A DNA stretch of 64,000 nucleotides, from the NCBI RefSeq assembly GCF_024814435.1, contig NZ_JANUXY010000005.1:124001-188000 (forward strand), read 5' to 3'. Positions 37,121-46,482 of this stretch are shown one piece after another. Within the stretch, counting starts at the first letter, position 1; each line of letters begins with the position of its first letter. This DNA comes from Staphylococcus americanisciuri. GTDB lineage: Bacteria > Bacillota > Bacilli > Staphylococcales > Staphylococcaceae. Position numbers and translations under genes: made by a program. A model generated the notes under the pieces. It saw only the letters and a program-made list of their open reading frames with translations, had not been told where the DNA came from and ran no database searches.

Positions 37121-38533
37121 TTAATTCTCCTCCATCAATTTGAAATAATGAAATGCATTGTTGTAACAAATATTTTCAACAAAGCGTTTTAATAGCGCTG
37201 CATCATCTGGTATTTCACCTTTTTCTACTTGTTCTCCTAACCATGTGCATAATATGCGTCTAAAGTAGTCATGACGTGAATATGAGATGAAACTTCTTGA
37301 GTCTGTTAACATGCCAACAAAATGCATAATCAAACCTTGGTCAGCCAATGATGACATCTGTCTCAACATACCCTGCTTCGTATCATTGAACCACCATCCC
37401 GCACCATGTTGCACTTTACTTTGAATACCAGGTTCTGTTTGGAAATTAGCAATTGTTGAGCCAACAATGTCGTTATATACTGGGTTCAAATTGTATAAAA
37501 TTGTTTTCGGCAAATGTCCGTCACGCTCCATCATGTCGAGCGTATGATTCAGATGATATGCTAAGTTCTCTTGATCTCTGATTGAATCGAAACCAGCATC
37601 TGGTCCTAATTTTTCATAAGCACGTGTGTTATTGTTACGAATAGCACCGAAATGAATTTGCATCACCCATTGACGCGCATGATATGCTTTGCTTAACTCA
37701 TACAACACAAAAGTTTGAAATTGAAATTTTTCTTCTCGTGTAATCGATTCACCATTTAAACCTTTTTGGAATATCATTTCAATCTGTGACGGTGTATAAG
37801 GTGCATAGTGAACTTCTTCTAAACCATGATCTGCAAGACGGCCACCATGTTCATGGAAGTAGTCAATACGTTTAACAACGGCTTCCATCAATGCTTCTGC
37901 TGTTTTGACTTCATGTGTTAATTCTGACAATTGTGCCACAAAGTCTTTAAACACTGGTTGATCTACTTTGAATAAATCATCTGGTCTAAAAGCAGGTAAC
38001 ACAGTTGTTTTAAAATCTTGTTGTGCTTTAATTTGCTCATGATATTTCAAGTCATCGTTCGGATGATCTGTCGTACAAATCAATGCTACGTTTGATGCTT
38101 GAATTAAAGATTGGGTTGTGACATGATGCGTTTTTAAATAATCATTTGCTTGTGCATAGATTTCATCTGCATTATCTGTTGTCAATAATGTATCAATACC
38201 GAAGTACATCTTCAGTTCTAAGTGAGACCAATGATATAACGGATTACCAACAGCATTTTCCAGTGCCTCTGCCCATTTTCTAAACTTTTCTTCTGGTGGT
38301 GCATCGCCTGTGATGTAACGTTCGTCTATACCTTGTGCACGCATTGCACGCCATTTATAATGATCGCCACCTAGCCACAATTCTGTAATGTTATCGAAAT
38401 GCGTATTCTCACTGATTTGTTGTGGGTCTAAATGACAGTGATAGTCAAAGATTGGCATTTTTTTGGCATACGTGTCATATAAATAACGCGCTGTTTCATT
38501 ACCTAACATAAAATCATTCGTTATAAATTGCAT
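37121..38533 (-). CDS. uxaC: Glucuronate isomerase
   Basis: Isomerises D-glucuronate to D-fructuronate. 470 residues, the same length as the E. coli enzyme. An amidohydrolase-like barrel with the signature [13 protein letters not shown] near the N-terminus, [31 protein letters not shown] and the late metal site in [27 protein letters not shown]. It is fourth gene of the operon, tightly spaced. Confidence 0.97.
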   Translation of the reverse strand: MQFITNDFMLGNETARYLYDTYAKKMPIFDYHCHLDPQQISENTHFDNITELWLGGDHYKWRAMRAQGIDERYITGDAPPEEKFRKWAEALENAVGNPLYHWSHLELKMYFGIDTLLTTDNADEIYAQANDYLKTHHVTTQSLIQASNVALICTTDHPNDDLKYHEQIKAQQDFKTTVLPAFRPDDLFKVDQPVFKDFVAQLSELTHEVKTAEALMEAVVKRIDYFHEHGGRLADHGLEEVHYAPYTPSQIEMIFQKGLNGESITREEKFQFQTFVLYELSKAYHARQWVMQIHFGAIRNNNTRAYEKLGPDAGFDSIRDQENLAYHLNHTLDMMERDGHLPKTILYNLNPVYNDIVGSTIANFQTEPGIQSKVQHGAGWWFNDTKQGMLRQMSSLADQGLIMHFVGMLTDSRSFISYSRHDYFRRILCTWLGEQVEKGEIPDDAALLKRFVENICYNNAFHYFKLMEEN

Positions 38534-38547
38534 ATAAATGCCTCCTA

Positions 38548-39951
38548 TTATAATTCATCTCTTAAAGCGAGTTCTTTAACAATTTTCTTATGTTTCTTAT
38601 CTGTTAATGGGTAGCCGATTAAGAAAATAATCAACGCTACAAGGCTGGCTACAGCTGGCACTACAAAGAAGAGCACCTTCAAACCATGAATCGTTTCTGC
38701 TGACTGTTGCACATTCGGTTTGTAGGCAATCAAAGTTAATGCTAGACCCGGTATGAAACCAGCTAAAGCTTGAGAGACCTTTCTTGTAAAGCTGTAACTT
38801 GAATAAATAATTCCTTCCGAACGCAAACCTGACTTCCATTGCCCATACTCTACAACGTCTGCAATAAACGCCCAGGTTACCGTATTTGGTATGACTAAGA
38901 AAAATTGTGAAATCGTATTAACAGCTAAGAATGTCACATAGTCGTCTCCAAAGAAGAAGTAGTTCATTGATTCACAAATAATAAAACCAGCCACACCAAT
39001 CATTGCTGTATTTTTCTTACCACACCATTTACTCAAATATGTCGTTAAAAAGAGTGCAGGTATCAGCACCGCAAAGTTCAAGGCACTTACAAGACCTACT
39101 AGATTAGGTACACCCATAACATATTCAAAATAATATAGCTGTGTCGATTGTTTTAAGAACATTGCCATTATTGTGAGTAGTGTGTAAGTTGCAAGAATAG
39201 CAAATGCTTTGTTTTTCAATAAGTTTAAAAACGCCTTTTTACCTAGACCTTTTTCGTTACTTCTTTTTACAACATGACGTTCTTTGACACCTTTATAACA
39301 AATCAAATGAAGTATTACACCACATGCAGCTAAAGCGGCTACAACAATTGGATAACCAACTGCATGATTGGAAAATAATCCTACTAATGGAATGACCACA
39401 ATCCCCGTAATAAACATTGCACCTTGTGAACCTAAGTTACGAAATACAGATAACTGCGTACGATCTTCTGCATTTAATGTCATAGATGCTGAAAGTGAAC
39501 CATATGGAATATTAACAAAAGAATATGCCATATTAAATAACATATACGTTGCAAATGCCCAGATAACCTTACCTGTATAGTCCAAGTTAGGAGAAATAAA
39601 GGTCAATACAGTCAACATAGCAAGGGGAACTGTTCCATATAAGATAAAGGGTCTGAATTTCCCTTTAGGTCCTATATTTTTACGTGAATCGACTAAAGTT
39701 CCCACACCCGTATCTACAAATGCATCAAATATTTTAGAAACTAAGAATACTAATCCACCATAAAATGCAGAGATACCTAAAATATCTGTAAAAAACTTCA
39801 ATAAGTAGATTTGACCCATGTCAAACATAAATCCATTACCTAAATCACCAAAACCATATGCTAGTTTTTCTCGAAATGATAGCATCGGTTTATCAATATC
39901 TGAAAATGTTTGTTCTTTCTTCGTACTCTCTTTTGTAACTTCTGACGTCAT
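38548..39951 (-). CDS. GPH-family glycoside/hexuronide:cation symporter
   Basis: A 12-helix sodium- or proton-coupled transporter of the MelB/UidB/YjmB group, 467 residues. Typical motifs are LAYGFGDLGNGFMFDMGQIYLLKFFTD at the start, VDTGVGTLVDSRKNIGPKGKFRPFIL after helix 2, and NIPYGSLSASMT. Within this operon it most likely brings in glucuronides or free glucuronate, leaving cleavage to cytosolic UidA. Confidence 0.9.
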   Translation of the reverse strand: MTSEVTKESTKKEQTFSDIDKPMLSFREKLAYGFGDLGNGFMFDMGQIYLLKFFTDILGISAFYGGLVFLVSKIFDAFVDTGVGTLVDSRKNIGPKGKFRPFILYGTVPLAMLTVLTFISPNLDYTGKVIWAFATYMLFNMAYSFVNIPYGSLSASMTLNAEDRTQLSVFRNLGSQGAMFITGIVVIPLVGLFSNHAVGYPIVVAALAACGVILHLICYKGVKERHVVKRSNEKGLGKKAFLNLLKNKAFAILATYTLLTIMAMFLKQSTQLYYFEYVMGVPNLVGLVSALNFAVLIPALFLTTYLSKWCGKKNTAMIGVAGFIICESMNYFFFGDDYVTFLAVNTISQFFLVIPNTVTWAFIADVVEYGQWKSGLRSEGIIYSSYSFTRKVSQALAGFIPGLALTLIAYKPNVQQSAETIHGLKVLFFVVPAVASLVALIIFLIGYPLTDKKHKKIVKELALRDEL

Positions 39952-39968
39952 GTCATCGCCTTCTCTCT

Positions 39969-40979
39969 TTATCGATTAATATCGTGTCCGTCATGTATGG
40001 CTTGATCAATTTGATCTTGTGATGCATAGCTATAATCACCAGAAATTGTATGTTTATAACACATATTTTTAATGCCAAAATTAACAACTTCTTGCAACGG
40101 CCACTCTTTCATAAGTCCATAAATAATGCCTACACTAAATGCATCACCTGTTCCTACACGATCTAAAATATCAATCTCTATTGGGTTAGTTTGTACAACT
40201 TTTTGAGGTGATGACACAAAACCTTGTAAGCGATTTCTTGTAGCGGTAAAAATTTTTCTTTGTGTAAATGCAATGTAAGTAATATCATATTTTTGCTGTA
40301 TCTCTTGTAGAATAGGTGTCAATACTTTGATGTCTTCGTAACGGGATAAATGATCTTTTTTATCTTGCGTTGAAGTAGCAGGTAATGCGACCGGCTCATA
40401 GCCAAACAATACGTCCACGTAAGGAAGTAATTTTGACATATTAGCTCTCGCAGTATGGAAATCCCACAGCAACGCACGATAGTTCAAATCACAACTCACT
40501 GTTAAGCCTAGCGCTTTAGCTTCCTTAGCAACTGCGATCATATAATCCAGTAATTTTCTATCTAATCCTGCTGTTATACCAGTTACATGGAACCAATCAT
40601 AATCTTTGAGATACGCCTTGATATTATATTCACTAATAGCTGTTTGCATAAATACACTATCTTTACGATCATAAATAATTTGCGGTACACGTAAACCATA
40701 ACCACGTTCAAAATAATAAACGCCTAATCTTCCTGGTCGGCGTAATACATGTGATGTATCAACTCGATGCTGTTCTAATGTCTGAACCACACAATCACCT
40801 AATGTATGTGTTGGAATTGCAGAGACTATCGATGTCTCAACACCTAGCCCTGACAAGCCAATGGCAACATTCATTTCTGCACCACCATAATGAACTTCTA
40901 GCGCTTTTGTTTGAGTTAGCCGTTCATGTCTTGGTGAAGAAAGACGCATGAGTATTTCACCAAATGTGATGAGTTTCAT
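39969..40979 (-). CDS. kdgK: 2-keto-3-deoxygluconate kinase (PfkB family)
   Basis: Phosphorylates 2-keto-3-deoxygluconate to KDPG using ATP. PfkB-family motifs: YGGAEMNVAIGLSGLG (PfkB signature 1, about residues 31-46) and DRVGTGDAFSVGIIYGL (signature 2 with the catalytic aspartate, about 275). 336 residues, within the family range. It lies 4 bases after kdgA. Confidence 0.93.
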   Translation of the reverse strand: MKLITFGEILMRLSSPRHERLTQTKALEVHYGGAEMNVAIGLSGLGVETSIVSAIPTHTLGDCVVQTLEQHRVDTSHVLRRPGRLGVYYFERGYGLRVPQIIYDRKDSVFMQTAISEYNIKAYLKDYDWFHVTGITAGLDRKLLDYMIAVAKEAKALGLTVSCDLNYRALLWDFHTARANMSKLLPYVDVLFGYEPVALPATSTQDKKDHLSRYEDIKVLTPILQEIQQKYDITYIAFTQRKIFTATRNRLQGFVSSPQKVVQTNPIEIDILDRVGTGDAFSVGIIYGLMKEWPLQEVVNFGIKNMCYKHTISGDYSYASQDQIDQAIHDGHDINR

Positions 40980-40983
40980 TTTG

Positions 40984-41625
40984 TCACCTTCTAATTTCTT
41001 CTAACTTTTGAACAAATGCTTGTGTGTTACTTTTTATAATGGCATCCGTACCATCTGTAGCACCTTTGAGTAAGGCACTTCCTACACCGACAGCATAGGC
41101 ACCTTTTGCAACCCATTCAGCTAAGTTATCAATGGATACGCCACCTGATGGCATCATTTCAACTTGCGGAATAGGAGCATGTACATTTTTGATAAAGTTA
41201 GAACCTAACAAGTCTCCTGGGAACAGCTTCACAACATCAACACCTGCTGTCATTGCTTGAACAATTTCTGTCACTGATCCACAGCCTGGTAGATATGGTG
41301 TGCTATACATATTACAAACCTCTGCAATTTGTTGATCAAAATGCGGACTCACTACATATGCTGCACCGTTAAGTATCGCAATTCTTGCTGTAATAGCATC
41401 CATAACTGTTCCAGCACCAATCACGACATTGGCATCGTTTACTTGTTCAATTAGCGTTGAAATTACAGCTTCTGCTTGTGGTGTTGTAAACGTCACTTCG
41501 ATATTGTAAATACCACCATCAATAATTTGGTGCACAGCTGCAATCGCATGTTCTTTTGATTCTCCTCTTACAACTGCCACTAAATAATTGTCATGTAACT
41601 TCTGAAGTGTTTGCCACTTTTTCAT
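40984..41625 (-). CDS. kdgA: KDPG aldolase
   Basis: Class I aldolase splitting 2-keto-3-deoxy-6-phosphogluconate into pyruvate and glyceraldehyde-3-phosphate. 213 residues. The Schiff-base lysine is in VDVVKLFPGDLLG, the general-base glutamate region is VAVVRGESKEHA, and the phosphate site is PSGGVSIDN. It is first gene of the glucuronide operon, behind a strong GGAGG. Confidence 0.95.
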   Translation of the reverse strand: MKKWQTLQKLHDNYLVAVVRGESKEHAIAAVHQIIDGGIYNIEVTFTTPQAEAVISTLIEQVNDANVVIGAGTVMDAITARIAILNGAAYVVSPHFDQQIAEVCNMYSTPYLPGCGSVTEIVQAMTAGVDVVKLFPGDLLGSNFIKNVHAPIPQVEMMPSGGVSIDNLAEWVAKGAYAVGVGSALLKGATDGTDAIIKSNTQAFVQKLEEIRR

Positions 41626-41667
41626 ACAATTCCTCCAATCGTTTGTCTGCTTGCCAACTCAACACTC

Positions 41668-41695
41668 ATTATATTTTTTAAATTGAAAGAGTCAA
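41668..41695 (-). promoter_or_regulatory. Promoter of the kdgA-uidA operon
   Basis: Minus strand: -35 TTGACT (41695-41690), 16-base spacer, -10 TATAAT (41673-41668). It lies about 43 bases before the kdgA start. The nearby terminator keeps upstream araC transcription out. Confidence 0.75.
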
Positions 41696-41740
41696 TTTTT
41701 CACATTTTTAGTTCCACACAATTTAATTTAAAAATAAAAT

Positions 41741-41790
41741 AAAACACCGTTATATCAAACGTCGGAACCCTTGATATAACAGTGTTTTTT
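41741..41790. terminator. Terminator between araC-type regulator and the glucuronide operon
   Basis: aaaacaccgttatatcaa (41741-41758) pairs with ttgatataacagtgtttt (41771-41788) with one mismatch, and T-runs on both sides. The remaining bases to 42011 are very AT-rich with no gene seen. Confidence 0.75.
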
Positions 41791-42011
41791 TAAAAATCTA
41801 TTTTTTTCATTGTTATTGAGATAGAAAATAAATCGCTTACAGTTTGCTTGTGAAAATAATAACAAAAACAGGTGATTTTTATTAAATTCTTGATTTTTTT
41901 ATTATTATTTTTACGTAAATTCAACTTCTGAAGCGGTTTTATGATTTTTTTCTCAAACTTTTGTGGTTATTTTATTTTTAATTTGCTAACTTTAATGTGC
42001 ACAGCGAAGTA

Positions 42012-43229
42012 TTAGACTTTTACATGATATTGTTTTCGATACTGTAGTGGCGTTTGTCCAAAATAGTCACGAAAGCATTTCGCAAAATAACTTTGCTGTT
42101 GAAAGCCAACATAAGATGCAATGTCTTCAATACTCATCGAAGTTGTTTCAAGTAAGTTTTTCCCTTTTTTCAAACGTAAGGACATCATATATTGCGAGAC
42201 AGACTGCCCTGTTTCTTTATTAAACAACCTTGACAAATAAGCTGGTGCCAACTCAACGTTTTCAGCTAACTCTTTTAATGTAATGGGACGGTCTAGGTTC
42301 ATCTCAATATACTGAACAACTTTGCTGATTTTAGGACTATAATGTAAAGATTTGGCTTTTATAACCGTTGCTGTATATTCGTATATTAAATTTTTGGCAA
42401 TTTGCTCTAAATCTTCAACTGAATTTGCTTCATCAATTTGTGTAGCGAACTTTTTAGACAACTGGTCAACCGTCAGTAAGTTCACATGAGCACGTTCAAT
42501 TGCTTTGCGTGATAATGAATTAATGAGATATACTTTATATTTTTGATTCAATAAAGTATCTCGTGCACGTTGAATGCCTGCGACCGATACCATAATTTGT
42601 GTGTGCAGCGCTAAGGCCTCTTCCACATTGCCGTTCTCAATCGCTGTCAGCATACGGTTTTCCAGATTATAACGCTGTTGAATTTGAGCAAGCGTATAGT
42701 CATATTGTTCTTTATGTTCGGCATAAGATTCTGGCATTTCATGAAAATTAAAGTCAACAGTCAACACTTCTTCATAGCGGTATTTGTTTTTTAAATAACG
42801 CATAGCTAAACGTGTCATTTTAAGCGCTTGGCTATAAGGACAAACTGGCACTTGGAGTAAATATTGCTTTAATGTATACAATCTTGACAACTTGATTTGC
42901 ACACGTTGTAACATTTCTTGACATTGCTGCTCACGCGGTCGTCGTTGTAGAAATGGCCCTAAAATAATAATTTGATTGATTTTACGATATTTAAACATTA
43001 AAAAATTAACATCAAACTGATTCGTATAATGATAAATATGGTGGTTATCCATTGAAGCCAACAGATGGGTTAATTCTTTCTGATACTTTTTTCTCTTAGT
43101 ATTAGTAAAAGGCGACTTGAGTTGCTGACTTATCCCTTTTATATCAGACAAGTCATACGCATTGATTTCTAGCATTAATAATTCAATTGCGTGGGCTTTA
43201 AGCATATTAAATGTCTCTTGATGATACAT
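42012..43229 (-). CDS. AraC-family transcriptional regulator
   Basis: 405 residues. The C-terminal 100 hold two helix-turn-helices (ITLKELAENVELAPAYLSRLFNKETGQSVSQYM and MSIEDIASYVGFQQQSYFAKCFRDYFGQTPLQYRKQ). The N-terminal 280 form a helix-rich sensing region with no recognised ligand fold and no membrane segment. It is transcribed towards the glucuronide operon but separated by a terminator, and is divergent from the HAD/GH3 pair. It is the natural candidate activator for one or both; effector unknown. A GAGGAGGTGAG site precedes the ATG. Confidence 0.87.
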   Translation of the reverse strand: MYHQETFNMLKAHAIELLMLEINAYDLSDIKGISQQLKSPFTNTKRKKYQKELTHLLASMDNHHIYHYTNQFDVNFLMFKYRKINQIIILGPFLQRRPREQQCQEMLQRVQIKLSRLYTLKQYLLQVPVCPYSQALKMTRLAMRYLKNKYRYEEVLTVDFNFHEMPESYAEHKEQYDYTLAQIQQRYNLENRMLTAIENGNVEEALALHTQIMVSVAGIQRARDTLLNQKYKVYLINSLSRKAIERAHVNLLTVDQLSKKFATQIDEANSVEDLEQIAKNLIYEYTATVIKAKSLHYSPKISKVVQYIEMNLDRPITLKELAENVELAPAYLSRLFNKETGQSVSQYMMSLRLKKGKNLLETTSMSIEDIASYVGFQQQSYFAKCFRDYFGQTPLQYRKQYHVKV

Positions 43230-43276
43230 GATGGCTCACCTCCTCTTTATTATAACCAACGAAAGGAACGAAAACT

Positions 43277-44113
43277 ATGAATACCTCACTCAGCAGCTTT
43301 AAACCACAGCATCAATTTTTAATCTGTGTCGATTCGGATGGTTGTGGTATGGATACAATGACCATCAAACATGAGCAAGCGTTTGGCCCCGCTATCCTTG
43401 ATGTTTGGCCAAGTTTAGAACCACACCGTGACAACATATTAAAGCGTTGGAATGATTTTAACTTATATGAAATCACCCGTGGTATCAACCGCTTCAAAGG
43501 ATTAAACAAAATGTTAACAGAGCTACATAATAGTGGCATAACCGTTGAAGGATACGAAGACATTAAACATTGGGTTGAAACAACACCCATTTTTTCAAAT
43601 CCTGAGCTTATGCGTGCTATCTTCAAAAATCCTAATCAACATGGTCTAAAGCTTATGCTTGACTGGTCGAATAAAGTAAATGAGCGCATTGAAGCTTTAC
43701 CAAGTGTGGGGCCTTTCCCACATGTTCACAGTGCGCTTAACAATGCCAACCAATTTGCAGATATTGCGATTGTATCGTCGGCAAACTTATCTGCTGTCGA
43801 TAGTGAATGGACAGCTCATGGCTTGACGCAATATGTGACAGGCATGTTCGCTCAAGAAGCTGGAACGAAAGAGCATTGCATTAACACACTAAAAGCACAT
43901 TATGATAACGGATGTGTACTAATGATTGGTGATGCCAAAGGTGACCTGGACGCGGCCAAACATAACGATGTTTACTTCTATCCTATTCTTGCTGGACATG
44001 AAGGCACATCATGGCAAGCATTTAACGAAACTTATGCCCATCATTTCCAACAACAAACATTCAGCAACATTCAGCAACAACTAATCGAACAATTTTATTC
44101 AAATTTTAAATGA
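43277..44113 (+). CDS. HAD-superfamily phosphatase-like protein
   Basis: 278 residues with motif I CVDSDGCGMDT (nucleophile Asp in DSDG, about residue 18), motif II IVSSANLS, and motif IV MIGDAKGDLDAAKHND. An insert of about 120 residues after motif I forms a large cap. It is cytosolic. The start has AAAGGAAC. It lies 13 bases before the GH3 gene, so the pair probably processes one sugar or sugar phosphate. Specific substrate unknown. Confidence 0.75.
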   Translation: MNTSLSSFKPQHQFLICVDSDGCGMDTMTIKHEQAFGPAILDVWPSLEPHRDNILKRWNDFNLYEITRGINRFKGLNKMLTELHNSGITVEGYEDIKHWVETTPIFSNPELMRAIFKNPNQHGLKLMLDWSNKVNERIEALPSVGPFPHVHSALNNANQFADIAIVSSANLSAVDSEWTAHGLTQYVTGMFAQEAGTKEHCINTLKAHYDNGCVLMIGDAKGDLDAAKHNDVYFYPILAGHEGTSWQAFNETYAHHFQQQTFSNIQQQLIEQFYSNFK

Positions 44114-44126
44114 GAGGATGTTTTCT

Positions 44127-45851
44127 ATGGTACAAGTAGATTTAACAGCTAAACCTTATAACTTGAATGACGAACAAATTGCGTGGGTTGAAGACACGAT
44201 TCAAAACTTAACAGATGAAGAAAAAATCGGTCAACTCTTTTTCAACTTATTCTTTCTAGAAGATAACGGCAATTTTAACGATCAATCTTTATCAAATGAG
44301 GATATTTTAAAGAAATACCATATTGGTGGTGCGCGTTATCAAGGTGGTAATAAACAACAAGTTCAAAACTTACTCAATCAACTACAATCTCATAGTAAGA
44401 TTCCATTACTTGTAGCTGCTAACTGTGACTCTGGTGGTAATGGGGCTTGTTCTGACGGGACATATATCGCATCAGCCGCACAATGTGAAGCAGCACAAGA
44501 TCCTACGGTGTCTTACAATGCGGGACTTGTATCAGGTCGTGAATCCAAAGCACTAGGTGTTAACATTAACTTCGACCCATGTGTAGATATTTTGGAAAAT
44601 TGGCGTAATACAATCGTCAATACGCGTAGTTACGGAACAACTGCTGAAACAGTTATTAAATATACAAATGCTTTTATTGATGGTTTCCGTCAAACAGCTG
44701 ATATGATTACATGTGTCAAACACTTCCCTGGCGATGGAACAGAAGAACGTGACCAACATCTTGTGTTAGGTGTTAATGAACAATCTGTTGAACAATGGGA
44801 CAATAGCTTCAGAAAAGTATACGAAAATCATATACAAAATGGTGTCGAGATGATTATGGCTGGTCATATCGCATTGCCATCATACTCTAAAAAATTGAAT
44901 CCTGAACTTGATGATCGTGATGTTTTACCAGCATCATTGGCAAAAGAATTGTTGACAGATCTTTTAAAAGATGACATGCAGTTCAACGGTCTTGTCATTA
45001 CAGATGCCAGTCATATGCTTGGTATGACAGCCTCTATGAAACGTGAAGATTACGTGCCATTAGCGATCGCAGCTGGCTGTGATATGTTCTTATTCTTTAA
45101 CGATATTGAAGAAGACTTCAACTTCATGTTGAACGGTTATAAGAATGGTGTCATTACTGATGAACGCCTTCATGATGCATTGCGTCGTATTCTTGGTCTT
45201 AAAGCAAAAATCAACTTACCACAACGCCAATCAAATAACACATTAGAAGTTGCTGAATCTGAATTAGATATCATTGGTTGTGAAGAACATAAAGAGATGC
45301 AACGTCAAGCAGCTGATCTTGGGATTACACTTGTCAAAAACACACTTGACCAATTGCCCATCCGACCTGAAACTCATAAAAATATCCGCCTATATGTAAT
45401 TGAGGGCGAGAAGGATGGTATTTATAAAGCTGATCAATCAGTCACAAAACAACTCGTTGAAATTTTGGAAGCACGTGGCTTTAATGTCACTGTGAATGAT
45501 GGCTCTACACGTATCAAAGGCAAAACGCTCACTTACCGTGAAGATGTCGATGCAGCCCTTGTTTTTGCTAATATTGTTGGCTATGCTGCTGAAAACAACT
45601 ATCGTATTCGCTGGTCTACAGCTATGAGTAATGAAATTCCTTGGTATGTTCATGAAGTTCCAACTGTCTTCGTCTCATTGAACTTCACAACACACCTACA
45701 TGATGCAACAATGGTAAAAGCATATATCAATGCATATCATTCAAACACTACAAACTTAGAAACCGTTGTCGATAAAATTATGGGTAACAGTGAATTCAAA
45801 GGCGTGCCGAACGAACTTGTTTGGACGGATAAATGGCAAGCTCGCTTATAA
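44127..45851 (+). CDS. GH3 glycoside hydrolase, NagZ-like (beta-N-acetylglucosaminidase type)
   Basis: 574 residues, no signal peptide. The N-terminal barrel has the GH3 KHFPGDG motif followed by TEERDQH, which supplies the Asp-x-His dyad typical of NagZ-type beta-N-acetylglucosaminidases. The nucleophile is in VITDASHMLGM. A C-terminal alpha/beta domain follows (from about residue 400). The upstream ATG at 44118 abuts the GAGAGG site; this ATG has better spacing. Paired with a HAD protein beside beta-glucuronidase genes, it may cut GlcNAc-containing oligosaccharides. The natural substrate is inferred, not shown. Confidence 0.8.
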   Translation: MVQVDLTAKPYNLNDEQIAWVEDTIQNLTDEEKIGQLFFNLFFLEDNGNFNDQSLSNEDILKKYHIGGARYQGGNKQQVQNLLNQLQSHSKIPLLVAANCDSGGNGACSDGTYIASAAQCEAAQDPTVSYNAGLVSGRESKALGVNINFDPCVDILENWRNTIVNTRSYGTTAETVIKYTNAFIDGFRQTADMITCVKHFPGDGTEERDQHLVLGVNEQSVEQWDNSFRKVYENHIQNGVEMIMAGHIALPSYSKKLNPELDDRDVLPASLAKELLTDLLKDDMQFNGLVITDASHMLGMTASMKREDYVPLAIAAGCDMFLFFNDIEEDFNFMLNGYKNGVITDERLHDALRRILGLKAKINLPQRQSNNTLEVAESELDIIGCEEHKEMQRQAADLGITLVKNTLDQLPIRPETHKNIRLYVIEGEKDGIYKADQSVTKQLVEILEARGFNVTVNDGSTRIKGKTLTYREDVDAALVFANIVGYAAENNYRIRWSTAMSNEIPWYVHEVPTVFVSLNFTTHLHDATMVKAYINAYHSNTTNLETVVDKIMGNSEFKGVPNELVWTDKWQARL

Positions 45852-46340
45852 CTGATTAACTTTAATAGTTGCTAAAACAGTCCAGTCAACGTTTATGTGT
45901 ACTCCTACGCTTTGCCGAAATTTATACTTTTGACACACTCATACATCTTGTGAGAGAAGCATATAAGGCATGCACAACATTTCGTGATAATAAGCGTATT
46001 TAGCACCTTATTCAGTAAAACCATTTAGCTTCATACTGTTACGTTAATAACATGATAATCATCTTATATCCAATATTTTATACCCCCACACTATCGCTCA
46101 AGTAGTTTGGGGGTTCTTTTGTGTGAACTCATCGTCACCTTATATTTATCGTTGTAATGACGTAGCACTACGTAAATAATACAATGACACAGCGACTTAT
46201 TATTATCGCCAATATGTGAAGTTCAGGAATAAACTTTTCTTTTAGTATCCAATATCAATCACTAACAATTACCTTGCTAACGATGAATATGCTAAATTAT
46301 AATAGACTAAAACATTAATCACACTATCCAAAGTGAACAA
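45852..46340. pseudogene. Intergenic region with a decayed Fst-type toxin locus
   Basis: At 46168-46226 the minus strand reads ELHILAIIISRCVIVLFT-stop, aligning with the intact toxin (EILAHVVATIVSGCVIALFT). A one-base loss creates the TAG (46168-46170). The accompanying terminator hairpin (acccccacacta / tagtttgggggtt, 46082-46115) is preserved. The remainder (45852-46080) has no gene. Confidence 0.55.
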
Positions 46341-46344
46341 ATGT

Positions 46345-46462
46345 TGTAATGGTAATAGCTGATTGGCATGAAAATGCGCTTTTCCACTCATGCTCAGCCT
46401 TGCCAGAGTAAGGCATGGAATCTTTTTAGTAAAACGAGATCCCTGCCTCACTCTCCCATATT
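46345..46462 (-). repeat. Intergenic repeat unit (copy 4, reverse orientation)
   Basis: Contains aatagctgattggcatg, agccttgccagagtaaggc and ggaatctttttagtaaaacgag. These are degenerate but ordered counterparts of the unit at 4431-4650. It forms the upstream region of the signal peptidase gene. Confidence 0.55.
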
Positions 46463-46482
46463 CCAAAATAAAGGTGACTCAT

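Noticed and set aside
46390-46482. Extension of the signal peptidase by 31 residues to an upstream ATG
   Set aside because: The extra codons run through a non-coding repeat, while the internal ATG has its own ribosome site and gives the normal length.
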